Source: Liolophura sinensis (Eukaryota > Mollusca > Polyplacophora > Chitonida > Chitonidae). From it: DNA of 64,000 nucleotides. The notes below the pieces were generated by a model that saw nothing but the letters and a program-made list of their open reading frames with translations, was not told the origin of the DNA and made no database searches. A program made the translations under genes and the position numbers. Below are positions 33,846 to 44,880 of this stretch, piece by piece. The stretch spans positions 13,779,644 to 13,843,643 of the forward strand of contig NC_088296.1 in the NCBI RefSeq assembly GCF_032854445.1, in the 5' to 3' direction. Position 1 is the stretch's first letter. The number at the start of each line of letters is the position of its first letter.

Positions 33846-35424
33846 AAGGCAATCGGGAGAGCTTTACGTGAGAAACAATTAATTTTTCAGGGTTGCCTCT
33901 GCTTTTTTTCTTTCATAACAAGCGTGGCGTTCTTTCTAATTTAAATGACAATTTCCATTTCTGAGACTGCCCGTTGATCCACCTCATTTTTCTTAACCAT
34001 TTTCATTGCATCTGCCTCATGCATGAGAGCTCCCAGATCTGTTAGCAGGTGCTCCGTTTCATTGCCCTCTTCTGCTGCCCTTAACCTAACACACGCCAAG
34101 CAACCAGCATTTCATTAACATAACAAATATAACAGTCTTACAGCACTTGTCCGTATCGAACGTTGCCATACATATAACCCAAACATAAACCATTTACTAT
34201 TAAATCAAGTTTGGCAGTGGAACTCATTTACCATGAGATTTTACACGTGTTGATAAAAATGTTTTTTTTATTTTTCATTGGGGGTGGTGATAATCTATGC
34301 GTGGCGTAATTGTAAACTAGAACTTTCTTAAAACAAGGCATTACATATACGAAAAACCATAAAGGATTAATAAAGGATGTGGTGGTGAAGGTATGAATTC
34401 TATGTATGTTATAAATTTAATTGATTTTTCTCAAGAACATTTCATTTATTTGACACCCTCGCCTAGTTTTCAATGTCTGGACAGCTGTTAAGTTGTAAGA
34501 TAAAGTTTACAGCCAGTGTTGATGCGTACTTCTTTTAAGAATATATATCACACCACTTAAATGTGTTTTGGCGTTTTAATTCCCAATGTGTATGCAACCT
34601 TGCAACCTAATTTCCTTTCGATTAGGCACTGTAACTATCATTTCATCATAATTTACTGTGATAATTATTATGATACCATTCAACAAACCCCAAACATGGC
34701 CATGGAAAAAAACAGAGGAGAGTGTAAAATTAATGAATACCAACAACGGTGTAGCGTGTACAGGAACGAATACGGGCCATTAATCTCTGCTACATTGCTA
34801 GGATAGTCTGTGGCAGAAATGCTGACGTGATATGGTCGCATTAAAAATGAGCGGCGGGGGTAAGCTTTGTGGAGAGAAATGTTACGTACAGATACATTTG
34901 ATTGCATAAGGCCAAATCCATCTCCGAAACGTGTTTTGTTTGTCAAAGTTTAATACGCTTGGGCGGTGTGAATGAATTATCCGGAGACAGTGGCCCGACC
35001 TTGACATTTGCATTCCTTTGAATATAAATTAAAACAACTAACAGGTTGGGAATTAGAACTGTTTATACACAATAGCTTTTTACTCAAGGCCTGATGGCAC
35101 TGCCAGAGAAATCTGAGCTGGAACACAAATCTCATCAGGTTGCCGAGCTGAAATATCGAGGTTGAGATCAGCTCCACACAATCTCACCCAGATTATGTCT
35201 ACTGAATTAGTAATTCGATTATCTGTACCATTGTTTGTTTCCTAAAAAAATCATCTGACAGACATTTTTTCTTTTTGTTAGTCATATGTATTTGTTGGTG
35301 ACTTACTTTGTTGGTGACGTTTATTTTGCACTTGTTCTGAGGGTGACATTTATTAGTGAAGCACTACGACGCACGTAGGCCTACCCGCCAGTTTAAATTC
35401 TGTAAAGGCTTTATCTGATAAATT
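33846..35424. other. Intergenic, no gene seen
   Basis: Only chance frames (up to 88 codons on - at 34680-34946). No repeat family recognised. Confidence 0.4.
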
Positions 35425-35580
35425 TATTTATTTATTTATTTTATTGGTGTTTTACGCTGTACTCAAGAATATTTCACTTCTACGACGGCGGCCAGCATTA
35501 TGGTGGGTGGAAACCGGGCACAGCCCGGGGGAAACCCACGACCATCCACAGGTTGATGGAAGACCTTCCCACGTACGGCT
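35425..35580 (-). repeat. SINE (main family), antisense, 5' truncated
   Basis: Reads TTATTTATTTATTTTATTGG, GTGTTTTACGCTGTACTCAA, then the body to CTTCCCACGTACGG. The tRNA-like head is missing. Confidence 0.92.
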
Positions 35581-36520
35581 TTATCTGATAAACAACACTT
35601 AATTGCGCACAGATGATATCCCGGAATGCATTGTCACACTAGCACCCTGCCTATTATGTGAATGTTAGTACTGTAACAGTTGAATATTTTCAAACATTTC
35701 TGATACCTTGCTGACTTGCACTTTCGTCTGTTTAACCAATGTATTGTTGGAAAGTCCATTTTTATAAAATAAATCCATCGCCGTAATTAGTTTTATCTTT
35801 CCATGACTTTTACCTTTTTCTGTTAAGAAAGTATTTTGGGGATAGTATTCCTGTATAGGAATTATAGTGTTTGATAGTCCCAACCCCTGTTTCTGCAAGG
35901 GTAAGAAACACCAAAAATGTTGTGCCTTATGAATCGGTTTCCACACTTAACATGTCTGAAGACCACTTTTACGACTAAAAACATAATTCGGTTTTGAAAA
36001 CTTTCATGTTCACAACATAGTAAATAGTATTTATTTAATAAATATTTTCGCAGGTTATTTAAGCAAGTGAATAGAAGTTTTTGAACCAGTTGTTAGATGG
36101 AATATTAGATTTTAAAAACGCTTAGAATGCACCCCATGTCCTCTTGCAACAAAAAGCTAGCAAACACTTGATGCAGATAAAATGACCGGCCAATCCCAAG
36201 TCTACATGTACCTACATAAATAATGACATACCGGTACATACATATTTTTTTTCCTGTCTTGCGGGGCAGGTACCACAAAAACAGAGTTTTAAACTGAACA
36301 CGTTCCCTACTTGTTTAAACGTCAGTTTATTTCACAAAAGCAACGACAGTGAAGCTGGATATATATCTTTCACAGCCCTAAAGCCAGCAGATCAATAATT
36401 AATAACTTCAAATCATTTTTTTAAATAATTACGTCACCAGTTAGGCTCTGCTGTTAGTTGCTATATGTATACTACAATTTCTTCACAGTGTTCTAGAGTA
36501 TGTACCTGATGAAAGTTGTG
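35581..36520. other. Intergenic, no gene seen
   Basis: AT-rich; a 93-codon - strand frame at 35665-35946 has no recognised domain. Confidence 0.4.
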
Positions 36521-36715
36521 TCCGTTAGCGCGCTAGCGCAGCGCACTGACCCAGAAGCCTCTCACCAATGCGGTCGCTGTGAGTTCAAGTCCAGCTCATA
36601 CGGGATTTCCCTCCGGCCGTGCGTGGGAAGGTCTGCCAATAACCTGGCCGCCGTCGTATAAGTGAAATATTCTTGAGTACTGCGTAAAACACCAATCAAA
36701 TAAATGAATAAATGG
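36521..36715 (+). repeat. SINE (main family) with internal deletion
   Basis: Starts TTAGCGCGCTAGCGCAGCGC and keeps the B box GAGTTCAAGTCC. It skips from AACCTG to GCCGCCGTCGTATAAGTG and ends ACACCAATCAAATAAATG. Confidence 0.92.
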
Positions 36716-36865
36716 TGGAAGTTGTAGACCTAAGCGGCCTGAGCCATGTTTATTCTGATATGCTTGGTAACTATTGTGAGGCCATATGATGCACTGTGCT
36801 AAAGAAACTGGCAACACCGTACCGTGAACTTGTAGCTAATTCACCTAGGGTTAAACAGTAAATGA

Positions 36866-37002
36866 GGCTTCGGTCTGCCAGCAACCTGCGGATGGTCGTG
36901 TGTTTCCCCCAGGCTATGCCCGATTTCCACCCACCATAATGCTGGCCGCCGTCGTATAAGTGAAATATTTTTGAGTACGGCGTAAAGCACCAATCAAACT
37001 CT
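36866..37002 (+). repeat. SINE (main family), 3' half
   Basis: GGTCTGCCAGCAACCTGCGG through GAGTACGGCGTAAAGCACC. No poly-AT tail. Confidence 0.9.
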
Positions 37003-37076
37003 CGGCTGACTGATCAGGATTGTTAACATCTCAACGTTTCTAATATAGTATTACACATGCAGGTTTGCTTACAAAA

Positions 37077-37348
37077 GGGGCCTCCATGGCTCAGTTGGTT
37101 AGCGCGCTAGCGCAGTGTGATGACCAAGGAGTCTCTCACCAATGCAGTCGCTGTGAGCTCAAGTCCAGCTCATGCTGGCTTCCTGTCCGGCCGTACGTTG
37201 GAAGATCTGTAAGCAACCTGCGGATGGTCGTGGGTTTCCCCCCGGCTCTGACCGTTTTCCTCTCACCATTATGATGGCCGCCGTCGTATAAGTGAAATAT
37301 TCTTGAGTTCGGCATAAAACACCAGTCAAATAAAAAAATAAATACAAG
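37077..37348 (+). repeat. Full-length SINE (main family) with target duplication
   Basis: Complete order: GGGGCCTCCATGGCTCAGTT (A box), TAGCGCGCTAGCGCAG, B-box variant GAGCTCAAGTCC, GGCCGTACGTTGGAAG, CCTGCGGATGGTCGTGGG, GCCGCCGTCGTATAAGTG, then ACACCAGTCAAATAAA. GCTTACAAA flanks both ends (37067-37075 and 37349-37357), a 9-bp target-site duplication typical of LINE-driven insertion. Confidence 0.95.
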
Positions 37349-38244
37349 GCTTACAAATTGAAACAGTATAAAAAGCTATACTTCTTAAACTTTGAAAGTG
37401 TCACTTAATTTAGTCTGGTGCTCTCTTTTCGTTTGACTGGTTTCATGGGAATGGACAGCAACGTGAAACTAAACCTCCTGCACCTATTGAATTGTGAAAA
37501 TAGCTAGATTTATATATTATTGGATATCTTTTTGTTTTTCATTTGTTGAAAAGTGACATATTAATGTATAAGAAGTAGTTCATGTTATATGAAAGTGTTG
37601 CATCCAGTATATTTAATAGCATTTTATCAGTCTCTTCTGAAAAAACTGCCTATCTGGGGCCGTGGAACGGAACATTGGTAATTTGCACGACAACATACAG
37701 TAAAGACATACTTCATCGTTGTAAATGAGCATGACACAGTGTTTCTATAGCTTTTTATACTAGGCTCCAGTGGAGAAGTTTGATCCATCACCAAGCAAAT
37801 ATCACACCCGCGTGCCCCAAGCTGGATTTTGCAGTGCGTATTATTACTGAGGAAAAAATGTCTTCCATAAGCATTTAGTTTTATTCCTTGACATGTTTAG
37901 ATTTTATTGTCTTTGTTGAAAGTCTAGACTACATGCACCAATCTTCTACTTCACGTACATAAACGTTTCATCCCCAGTAATCCAGGTTGCGTTTAACAAA
38001 AACAATAAGGTTCTAACCTATGAGCCATATAGTATTATGTGAACTGGTTGGACCCCACAAGGTGCATGGTTGAAAGCAAAATGTAAGTTCAAAATATTAA
38101 ACATCACTTACATAAATATATTAACTGACCGTCACCCTGACCGTCACAAGAAATCAATCTTAAATCTTGAACTTGAAATTTTTTATTTCACCCTGAGTTT
38201 TAACCTAGCTGTATGTATTTCATTTCCAGCTCAATATTTCTGTA

Positions 38245-38388
38245 GTACGTGGGAAGGTCCCTGCGGATCGTCATGGGTTTCCCCCGGGCTGTGCCCTGTT
38301 TCCACCCAACATAATGCTGTCCGCCGTCGTATAAGTGAAATATTCTTGAGTAGGGCACAAAACACCAATCAAATAAATAAATAAATCT
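38245..38388 (+). repeat. SINE (main family), 5' truncated
   Basis: GTACGTGGGAAGGTCCCTGC through CACCAATCAAATAAATAAAT. Confidence 0.92.
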
Positions 38389-38869
38389 GTCTGTATATAT
38401 GTATATTACGCTGTGAATATCTTATTTTCAGCCGCACATCACGGTGTACCTGAAAACCCTCTATCATCAAACACAGAAAGCAGAATGGCGAAAGAGGATA
38501 CAAGGTATATAGGCTGATGTATCGTAGTTACATTTACTGATAAAGCCAATTCGACACTGGACTGTGACAGTGAAAGCGTCAAACACCAATCAAGTCAAAT
38601 GTTTCTGAGTGCTAAAGGTAAGTAGATTTACATATTTCTGTTATATAACCATTACGGTGTGGTTATTGAAACATAGTGCAACCATGGTCAATATACAGAT
38701 AGTAAAGTACTTGAGTCACTTTTTTTTTCCAAGGTAAAGTTATTAAACACAAGTCACCCAGTCGCCTGAATACGTTTATCCCACATCACTGAAAACTGTT
38801 GACTGCTTCTCTTTGTATGTTTTCGTCCTGTTTTCGAACTTTATATACTTCCTTAGCTCTTTTGGCAAT

Positions 38870-38960
38870 TTGTGTTAAACGTCGTGTTGGGAATTGGCCT
38901 TGTGATTATTGACCCGAAACGTCCTTAGTGGTTGACGGCAGATCCAAGATATTTTTCACC
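38870..38960. repeat. Dispersed repeat shared with 1535-1600
   Basis: TTAAACGTCGTGTTGGGAAT and GCCTTGTGATTATTGACC match TTAAACGTCGTGTTGTTAAA and GCCTTGTGATTACTGACT at about 1535-1575. No family name can be given. Confidence 0.4.
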
Positions 38961-39483
38961 ATTGTATTCTCTGTGAAACTTTCTTTCCCTCTCAGCATAT
39001 GCACATGGTAAATGCTATAAAGCGCATTCGTTACGGGTGCTAATGATTAGCTCAATTGGCTGTTAGCTATCACATAAACAGCACAGATTAGTGGAGATAT
39101 GGGTATCTCAGTCGACACCTTGTTGCATTCTGCGCATGCCTTCTATGCAGTGAACCCCATGGCGTATTTTTCTACTAGTAGTGTCAGCGCGTGCGGCCCC
39201 CAAGAATTCTGGGATTTTCTCCACTACAGAGCGAAGGTGTAATGGCATCTTATCTAGCTCTCTTCCATACGCGTGCCCCAAGGCCTCTACATAACCACAA
39301 AGAAAAGTTATCACAAGGAGCAATCAGTGTTCAAAGCAAACATACAGATATTTAAATCCGTCTCTTAAAACATGCCCCCGTTGGTTTTACTAAATAAATG
39401 AGTTTTTATCAGATGGAATAGAACACCATTCTTTTACCACCTTAATAAATTCTTCTTTGGGGCAAATAATTCGCCAGAAATTA

Positions 39484-39600
39484 AAATGAATGAATGAATG
39501 AATGAATGAATGAATGAATGATTGAATGAATGAATGATTGAATGATTGAATGATTGATTATGGCTTAACGCCACATCGGCACTATTTCAGCCATATCGTG
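39484..39600. repeat. (ATGA)n microsatellite joined to a mollusc-type repeat end
   Basis: About 70 bp of GAAT/GATT repeats run into GATTATGGCTTAACGCCACA TCGGCACTATTTCAGCCATA, a repeat terminus I recall as widespread in molluscs. Confidence 0.6.
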
Positions 39601-40400
39601 GCGAACCAGAAATTAGAAGAATACCATTTAGAAACTATCAGTGTTCCTTTTGCTCGACACTACCTCGTGTACAACCAAACCTGGAGAGCCAAGTACACCG
39701 GCGGAACAGTCAAATTTTTCTTGTTGCCCAAGTCTACGGTAAAAGCATCCACACTCTCTACCCCGGGGTTCGAAATCCTGGAATTAAACTCCTCAAGCTT
39801 AGAGTTATAAACTTAAAATCGGTCAACAGTGTATGGCCCCCACATTCAGTTTAATTTATAAAACACTTGTATGGCTATGCCTCAATCATGTTTACCACAA
39901 ATCTTGCTCAAACAATCGGCTTTCTCGTTGTTACCCCGGAGAATCCATTCAACCTCTAAATGGATCTGTCTCACACTAGAAACCTGAAAATATTCAGAGC
40001 AATGTCGAGTGAATCAGCTTTCATACTACTACATATTATTTTAATTGCTAAGAAATTCTGGTTGTCAGTAAACCACGTAATACAATGGCCTTTCAAAATC
40101 TCGCCCCAAGTAGATCTCCTCTTGCGTTTCGGCTTTGGTCATTGACCGATACTCTCCCGGAAACCCGTGCCACTGGCATCAGAATATAGAACCCTCCACG
40201 TGGAGACCAGGGCCACTCCTTCTGGACTTTAATCTGTCTGACGACCTTAAATTTCTGCTCAAAGTCATCGGTCAGAAACCTGATTTTTTTTTTCGTCGAC
40301 CGACTGATCTGTGGATCGCTGTGACGATTCTGCTTTCTTCAGTAGGTGTCGAGTTTTCCCCTCAAGGCTTGAGTTATCATTGCTATGTACCGTAATACTG
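39600..40400 (-). pseudogene. DIRS-like retrotransposon, RT/RNase H relic
   Basis: Reading the - strand from about 40.4 kb: a weak end of reverse transcriptase (RSVDEKK), then YSDASG-like remnants. The RNase H follows, with WFTDNQNFLAIK (40075-40054), SMKADSLDIALNIFRFLV, EVEWI (near 39957) and NEKAD. Next comes the post-RNase H block of DIRS elements: GPYTVDRF, FNSRISNPGVESVDAF and NLTVPPVYLALQVWLY. Order and spacing match DIRS1-type Pol. Frameshifts and stops break it. The 39.6-kb repeat end lies directly downstream. Confidence 0.8.
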
Positions 40401-40737
40401 CTTAATGTATACCGAGTGGATTGTGCCAGAAATACGCGTGCCTGATCTGCACTGCCGACCAGGCTGGTTTGTCCGCCTTAGCACCCTGCTTTTTATAAGA
40501 CCCTTCTCGGGCGGGAAACTATACACTCGCTCACATGCGCCATGCCCGTGCTCACGCGAAGAAAGAAGTTTTTCCCTTAATTCATTCCTTTAAAGAATGG
40601 AATCTGTATATATGTTGTATCAGACGTATTTACTGCCGTGCAAAAATGCAAAGATGTAAAAAGTCGTTTGTTAACACTGGTGAATTAAAAATCAAATCAA
40701 AACTTGCCCAGAAGATTTATGGTCGTTTACTTAATCT

Positions 40738-41095
40738 ACATATCCAGAAATCTCTTGAACTCTCTTTGAAAGCGTCTTTCGTTCCCAGCAATTCTATGAC
40801 AATGTACGACACTTTCCACTGGTAGGAAATATTTAACTTTCGTGCAATTTTTTTTGTGTATATGCAAAATGTGTGCTCTATTTGCAAGTGTGTGCAAAGA
40901 TATTTCTGGATTTCTGTATATGTATTTCCTACATATCCAGAAATCTCTTGAAATCTCTTTGAAAGCGTCTTTCGTTCCCAACAATTCTATGACAATGTAC
41001 GATGCTTTTTACTGGTAGGATATATTTAACATTTGTGTAATTTGTTTGTGTATATGCAAAATGTGTGCTTTATTTGCACATGTGTACAGGAGAAT
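40738..41095. repeat. 193-bp tandem duplication
   Basis: ACATATCCAGAAATCTCTTG starts at 40738 and 40931. Both copies continue with GAAAGCGTCTTTCGTTCCCA and end near ATATGCAAAATGTGTGCT. Confidence 0.9.
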
Positions 41096-41599
41096 TGTGC
41101 ACATCCCAAGTGAATATTTATTTTTGGTATACTTTATATATAATCTAAAGAAGCTTGTGATACATATCTATTATTTGTTGTAAGTAAGGATAGACAAATT
41201 TTACAAACCAAGCACAAACATTTGTGTACTTGTGCCAAGAATTGGACATGTGTACAGTTCTTTTCCAAATTTTCTGTAATGAAAAAAACACCTACACGGC
41301 TTCCGAAAGTTTTCTGCTTTGTGTCCATTGTTTCATGTAGTTTATCCGTGTTAATCAAAACATTTTTTTTTTGCAGTTTCAGCATTAAGAAGGTGGTGAA
41401 AAGACATTCAAATGTAAATGTATGGCTGTTTGATGGATGTTTACGGATAGGTATTCTTTGATTAATATCGTTTATGACCCTTAGCTGTTATCTGTGATGG
41501 CGTTTCAAGGTAAATATCGTCAACTGCTTCTATATGTTCTGTTATCGTCTCAGTCTGCTATTGAACACTCTCTGTCTAGGTTTACCATTAAATTTGCCT

Positions 41600-41848
41600 T
41601 ATTTGGTTAGCGCGCTGGCGCAGCGTAATGGCCCAGGAGCCTCTCACCAATGCAGTCGCTGTGAGTTCAAGTCCAGCTCATGCTGGCTTCCTCCACGGCT
41701 GTAAGTGAAAAGGTCTGCCAAAAACCTGCGGATGGTCGAGGGTTTTCCTCCGGCTCTGCCCTTTTTTCGCCCATTATGCTGGCCGCCGTGGTATAAGTGA
41801 AATATTCTTGAGTACGGCGCAAAACACCAATCAAATAAAAAAATTTGC
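41600..41848 (+). repeat. SINE (main family), nearly full length
   Basis: Begins TTGGTTAGCGCGCTGGCGCA, has B box GAGTTCAAGTCC, and ends CACCAATCAAATAAAAAAAT. The first dozen bases of the head are missing. Confidence 0.93.
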
Positions 41849-42072
41849 CTAAGTACAACATGGATGAAGGATGAAGTTTATACCTGTTGTAATGTGTTAT
41901 GTGCACGACTGCCGTCAGTTTCTAAATATAGCTTGCCACTGTTTACATATGCTAAGTTCAGGGAGTGCTGTCTGCCTCTACCTTAGAATATTCCAGAATG
42001 CGCTCAGTTCGGTTCCTGTTTGTTTACATCAAGTGTTCAGGAATTTTTTTATTCTGGACAATTCCACCAGGC

Positions 42073-42079
42073 TATATAA
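42073..42079 (+). promoter_or_regulatory. TATA box in an LTR-like segment
   Basis: GGCTATATAAGACGGGAGAG is a strong TATA context followed by purine-rich sequence, as in many Ty3-type LTRs. Downstream, 42433-42530 has a duplicated AAGTACTTTAGTATTTGTAT block and then AATAAA signals. The segment could be a solo LTR of about 41.88-42.6 kb, but no target duplication was found. The 194-codon frame across it is probably not a gene. Confidence 0.35.
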
Positions 42080-42539
42080 GACGGGAGAGAACAGAGAAAG
42101 GAGAGAAAGGAGAATTATTGAGAGTTTGGATGCTTTCGCTGTGTATTACTTTAGTAGGCCTTTTGTGCTGAAATTTGGTGTCTCTTTAGCCTCTGGCTTT
42201 GTTATATCCTATCTCCACCGAGCACTTGTTCAGTCTGAACTTGTGTGTTTAATTTGTGCTCTTGTGTACACAGTGCTTATTAGTACACGGACCCTGTCTG
42301 TGGAATTTTGCGTATATTTCGTCATACACTCAGTTATACTGTGGATTTTCCTTCTTGTGAATTTGCCTCTGAGCATTTATGCCTGTGTGTTATATATTGT
42401 GGAATATATGCGTCCGTTTGGACTTGACACCGTAAGTACTTTAGTATTTGTATAGATACTACTATCCTTTCTTGTTAAACTTAAGTACTTTAATATTTGT
42501 ATAGGCCTTATTATCTGTTCTTGTTAAGCTAATAAATTG

Positions 42540-44880
42540 CTGTAAAATAAAATCTGCTGGTTTTGGTTACTTTTTTGTGCGGCTAAACTGTCGTGTATTT
42601 CGAACAAGCCATCTCTTTATAATACAGACAGTTTGGGTCGTAACAAATGTAACCGTTTATCAGACATGCTACCTTCCGAATCCGTCTCAACTGAATCCTC
42701 AGCCGTTCAAGTGAGCATCAGATGAATAAAGTAAATAGCACACATTACATGATAAGATGTCAACAAGTTGGCCGTTCGATGTCAAAAATATATTAATCCT
42801 CAAGAATGCAAGAAAAATGCCGAACGACCTCCCAACCTACAAATAGACAGAGGAGGCAACATATGCGATATATTATTTACGAACCATTTACCGGAAATGA
42901 TAAAGTGATTGTTGAAAATAAGTTATGTCTGTCACAAGGTGTCAATGGTATAGCTCTATGTGCACTCTTGGAGCTCAACAGTTTTGCGTAACTTAAATAA
43001 TGCCGAATCAAACATTAAGGTATCGGGAGAGAAGGGAAATCACTTACAATGAAAGATTTTAAAGAATATTGCTGATCACGTAACCTGACGTGACTTAAAC
43101 ATTATCATTTTTAGATGTTGTGATGGCCACCGTCACGATGCATTTTACATTCGAAATGTTAAAGAGCCTTTCAACCTAACAATGAAATCGCATTCTCAGT
43201 TTTACAACATTAAGATCGTAAATTTCAAAAACCTCAATTTGAACCTCAAACCTCAAGGAAGTTTGAACTTTTACACATTCTCGTTTTAAAAGGATGGATG
43301 TATTTGAAGAATAAGGATCATGCAATCATTCAGCCCTTTGGAAAAATCACAATATATTCATTATCTCGAATGTTTCTGAAACGTCCTCAACAATACACGC
43401 AGCATGTTAGGCGTGGGCTGGTTAAACGGCTGTGAAAAACATTTGAAGAAAACTAGACATTACAGTTTAGACTCGCCCGGACCATCGTTTCCAGGCTGAA
43501 GGTTTGTTTATTTCACACCAACAGACGGATACATGACAGAGAATTTTCTCTGGTCGTCAGTGATACACGGGCATGAGTGAAGTCGACTGGATCAGCAGTT
43601 TTGGAGAAAATCGAACGACATACACACAAACACACAGACATATTCATAGACAGACAGACAGACACTTGCCACTTGTGTCATATGCCAAAAACAAGCAGCA
43701 ATGCTATTAGAAGCTCCTGTTAGGAGGGGCCAAGGAACTTTCATTTGTACGGTAAATTGTACGGAGGATGCTACTTCGTGTACCCTGGGGCTTCACACAA
43801 CAGATTTGAACACAGCAATGGGTAAAGGCTCCCCTTTGTTCCTGTATTATTTAAGCACGTACATGATCTTCAGGATCACCCTCTGTAACATAACTGAAAA
43901 CATTCATAAATTTAATAATTTATTTGTTTCTTATCGCCATATTGAGAGATTTTTCACTAATACTTTGACGGTGAACTGTGTTGGTATACACGTAACATCA
44001 TGTCAGGACACACACATGTAAGCTTTTCACACTGATCATAGGCAAGTGAACTGAACCGGAAAATCTGAAAAATCTGTCCCAGGATAGATCTGAAGATGTA
44101 CTTGGGGTACTTTAGCGAGTGAATGGCAAGCACCTCCAGATCTCCACCCACTCACCTGAGACCTTTCTGCACCTTATATGGTATAACTGTAATACATGTG
44201 TGTCAGTATATGCTGGTTGTTTCTGTCATAGGCTTTTCTTCCTTTTATCATTGACATTTTGTGGTAATGTAAGGGAAAACAGCTTCTGCCGATGTAGACA
44301 TCAGTTGTTTTTGGATAAATAGGTTTGTACGATATGGGTACCTATTTATGTATAGAAGGCTAAATACTAAATATCAAGGAGAGAAGGCATGCTGTATGTG
44401 TAGCACACTGGCATGATAATCAAATGGTAAGTTATGGTAACAATCGTTGACCATTGAAGCCGGATAAGGCCATTACCGTCCTAGCGACCGTGACGTGGAG
44501 CAAAGGCATCGTGATACGAAACGATGGCACAATTGCACAAAGCGATGACACGATGGCACGAGACGATGCTCAAGTACAACACGCAATGGTACAATGTTTG
44601 CACTGTGACAACGATTGGTGCTATTTTGTCCTTGGACGATGGAAGGATGAGACGTAATGGCCGATGACTGTGTGAAATCGTTAAACATTCTAGTTTCAAC
44701 AAACAAATAAATACGCCATAAAATCAGCCTGCAAAGATATCCCCCTTTTTTTGACGCAGAACATGCCACCTAGCAGGAGAGCTGGACAGAACTTTTGGTC
44801 GGAAAGTGACAATCGAAGATAAGTAAATTTTTTGTGTGGAAATAGCTGGGCTCTGCCATGATCTAGGTCAGAATAAGAGC
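42540..44880. other. Intergenic, no gene seen
   Basis: Includes a CA/GACA microsatellite at about 43618-43665 and a short degenerate CGATGGCACAA-type repeat at about 44510-44580. Frames of up to 106 codons lack domains. Confidence 0.4.

Noticed and set aside
39550-39810. 86-codon + frame
   Set aside because: Antisense of the DIRS relic.
41871-42455. 194-codon + frame with hydrophobic stretches
   Set aside because: It spans a TATA box and LTR-like sequence, has odd Cys/Val/Phe composition and no domain.
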